Source: Alterluteimonas quercicellularis
GTDB taxonomy: Bacteria > Pseudomonadota > Gammaproteobacteria > Xanthomonadales > Xanthomonadaceae
Direction of reading: 5' to 3'
NCBI RefSeq assembly: GCF_021191635.1
Contig: NZ_JAIWPR010000012.1
Coordinates: 1 to 48,900 of the forward strand
Length of the DNA stretch: 48,900 bases
Position 1 is the stretch's first letter. Every line of letters begins with the position of its first letter. Below are positions 48,246 through 48,900 of the stretch, in pieces. A program made the position numbers and the translations under genes. The notes beneath the pieces are model-generated. The model did not search any database and was not told the DNA's origin. It was given only the letters and a program-made list of their open reading frames with translations.

Positions 48246-48308
48246 GGGCCGCCGGGCCGCCCGCGGGGCCGGGTTGAGTCGGCGGCGCTGCGCCACCATC
48301 ATGGGGGC

Positions 48309-48803
48309 ATGCCGAGCGCCCGTGCCCACGCCTGCACCGATCCCAAGCACCACGTCCACGACGCGGCGGGCTACGTGGCCGCGGTGGAGGCGGCCTGCGT
48401 GCGCCGCGGCCTGCGGCTGACGCCGATCCGCGCGCACGTCCTGGGCCTGGTGGCCCGCGCCGAGAAGCCGCTCAAGGCCTACGACCTGCTCGACCGGGTC
48501 CGCGAGGGCGACGGCCCCGGCGCGCCCGCGCCGCCGACGGTGTACCGCGCGCTCGACTTCCTGCTCGAGCACGGCTTCATCCACAAGCTGGAGTCGATCA
48601 ACGCCTTCGTCGCCTGCCACCACCCGAGCAGCCGGCAGCACTCGGTGCCGTTCCTGATCTGCGACACCTGCCACAGCGCCACCGAGCTGGAGGACGAGGA
48701 GGCGGTCGAACTGCTCGACGCCCGCGCCCGCGCGCTGGGCTTCGTGCCGCAGGCGCAGACGCTGGAAGTGCACGGCACCTGCGCCCGCTGCGCGGCGGCC
48801 TGA
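48309..48803 (+). CDS. zur: Fur-family zinc uptake regulator
   Basis: Fur-type metal-sensing repressor (164 aa), with Zur preferred over Fur. The winged HTH has [16 protein letters not shown] near 32-47 and [21 protein letters not shown] near 76-96. The sensor half has metal ligands [20 protein letters not shown], while the structural zinc is set by CDTC and CARC near the C terminus. The extended, His-rich N terminus is typical of Zur. The window ends shortly after. Confidence 0.85.
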   Translation: MPSARAHACTDPKHHVHDAAGYVAAVEAACVRRGLRLTPIRAHVLGLVARAEKPLKAYDLLDRVREGDGPGAPAPPTVYRALDFLLEHGFIHKLESINAFVACHHPSSRQHSVPFLICDTCHSATELEDEEAVELLDARARALGFVPQAQTLEVHGTCARCAAA

Positions 48804-48833
48804 GCGCGGGCGCCTCGCGGGAGAATCCGGTCG

Positions 48834-48900
48834 CGGGGGGGGGGGGGGGGGGGGGGCGGGGGGGGGGGGGGGGGGGGGGGGCGCCCCCCCGCCGGGAGAC
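48834..48900. other. Low-quality contig end (G homopolymer)
   Basis: Nearly pure G with a few C, mirroring the other end of the window. It is best treated as sequencing or assembly noise. Confidence 0.8.

Overview
The window is about 70% GC chromosomal DNA. The gene families and gene order fit a gammaproteobacterium of the Xanthomonadaceae/Lysobacteraceae (Lysobacter- or Luteimonas-like). Supporting signs are rpoA-rplQ, a class II DAHP synthase, folC-SPOR-purF, an S46 dipeptidyl peptidase, an OmpA protein with a calcium-type linker, and many GTAGGAGCGCGCTCGCGCGCG-type intergenic repeats. Identification to genus is inference. The first ~130 and last ~65 bases are long G/C homopolymer runs and look like low-quality contig ends rather than biology.

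Layout. 0.1-5.3 kb: rpoA, rplQ, dsbB, class II DAHP synthase and an MscS channel. 5.5-8.4 kb (minus): typA-thpR-DUF2127 operon. 8.6-10.7 kb: ppiB, a membrane-anchored glutaredoxin and mdh. 10.9-16.2 kb: propionate block with prpE, a helix-turn-helix/citrate-synthase fusion on the minus strand, and divergent prpB-prpC; prpD lies 11 kb away at 27.0 kb, so the methylcitrate route is complete but scattered. 16.3-17.5 kb: a GST and a SleB-type cell-wall hydrolase. 17.9-21.5 kb: BlaI repressor, M56 metallopeptidase fused to ankyrin repeats, and a serine beta-lactamase-like hydrolase, behind two CAACTAA operators. 21.6-25.9 kb: MFS, aldo/keto reductase and quinone oxidoreductase, divergent from a LysR regulator. 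26.0-29.8 kb: a DODA-type dioxygenase that has lost its stop codon, prpD and ompA. 30.0-34.1 kb: threonine catabolism genes kbl and tdh, separated by small secreted or lipoprotein genes, including two members of a family sharing an FDAWMKA motif. 34.2-42.2 kb: S46 peptidase, a small secreted peptide, a histidine phosphatase, folC, a double-SPOR protein, purF and a DUF455 ferritin-like protein. 42.4-45.9 kb: class II lanthipeptide locus. 46.0-48.8 kb: lpxH, gltX and zur.

The most interesting system is the lanthipeptide locus. Two tandem 62/63-residue precursors share a mersacidin-like leader (W...NPAG) and Cys-rich C termini (CSSCTASSPVHCC and CSLCTGSSTTEHCC). They are followed by a 960-residue LanM synthetase, with no LanT transporter/protease or immunity gene beside it. 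Other points of interest are the BlaI/M56-ankyrin/serine-hydrolase operon, the HTH-citrate synthase with a TTGATC operator array, intergenic repeats that supply the stop codons of adjacent genes, and the dioxygenase that reads through such a repeat.
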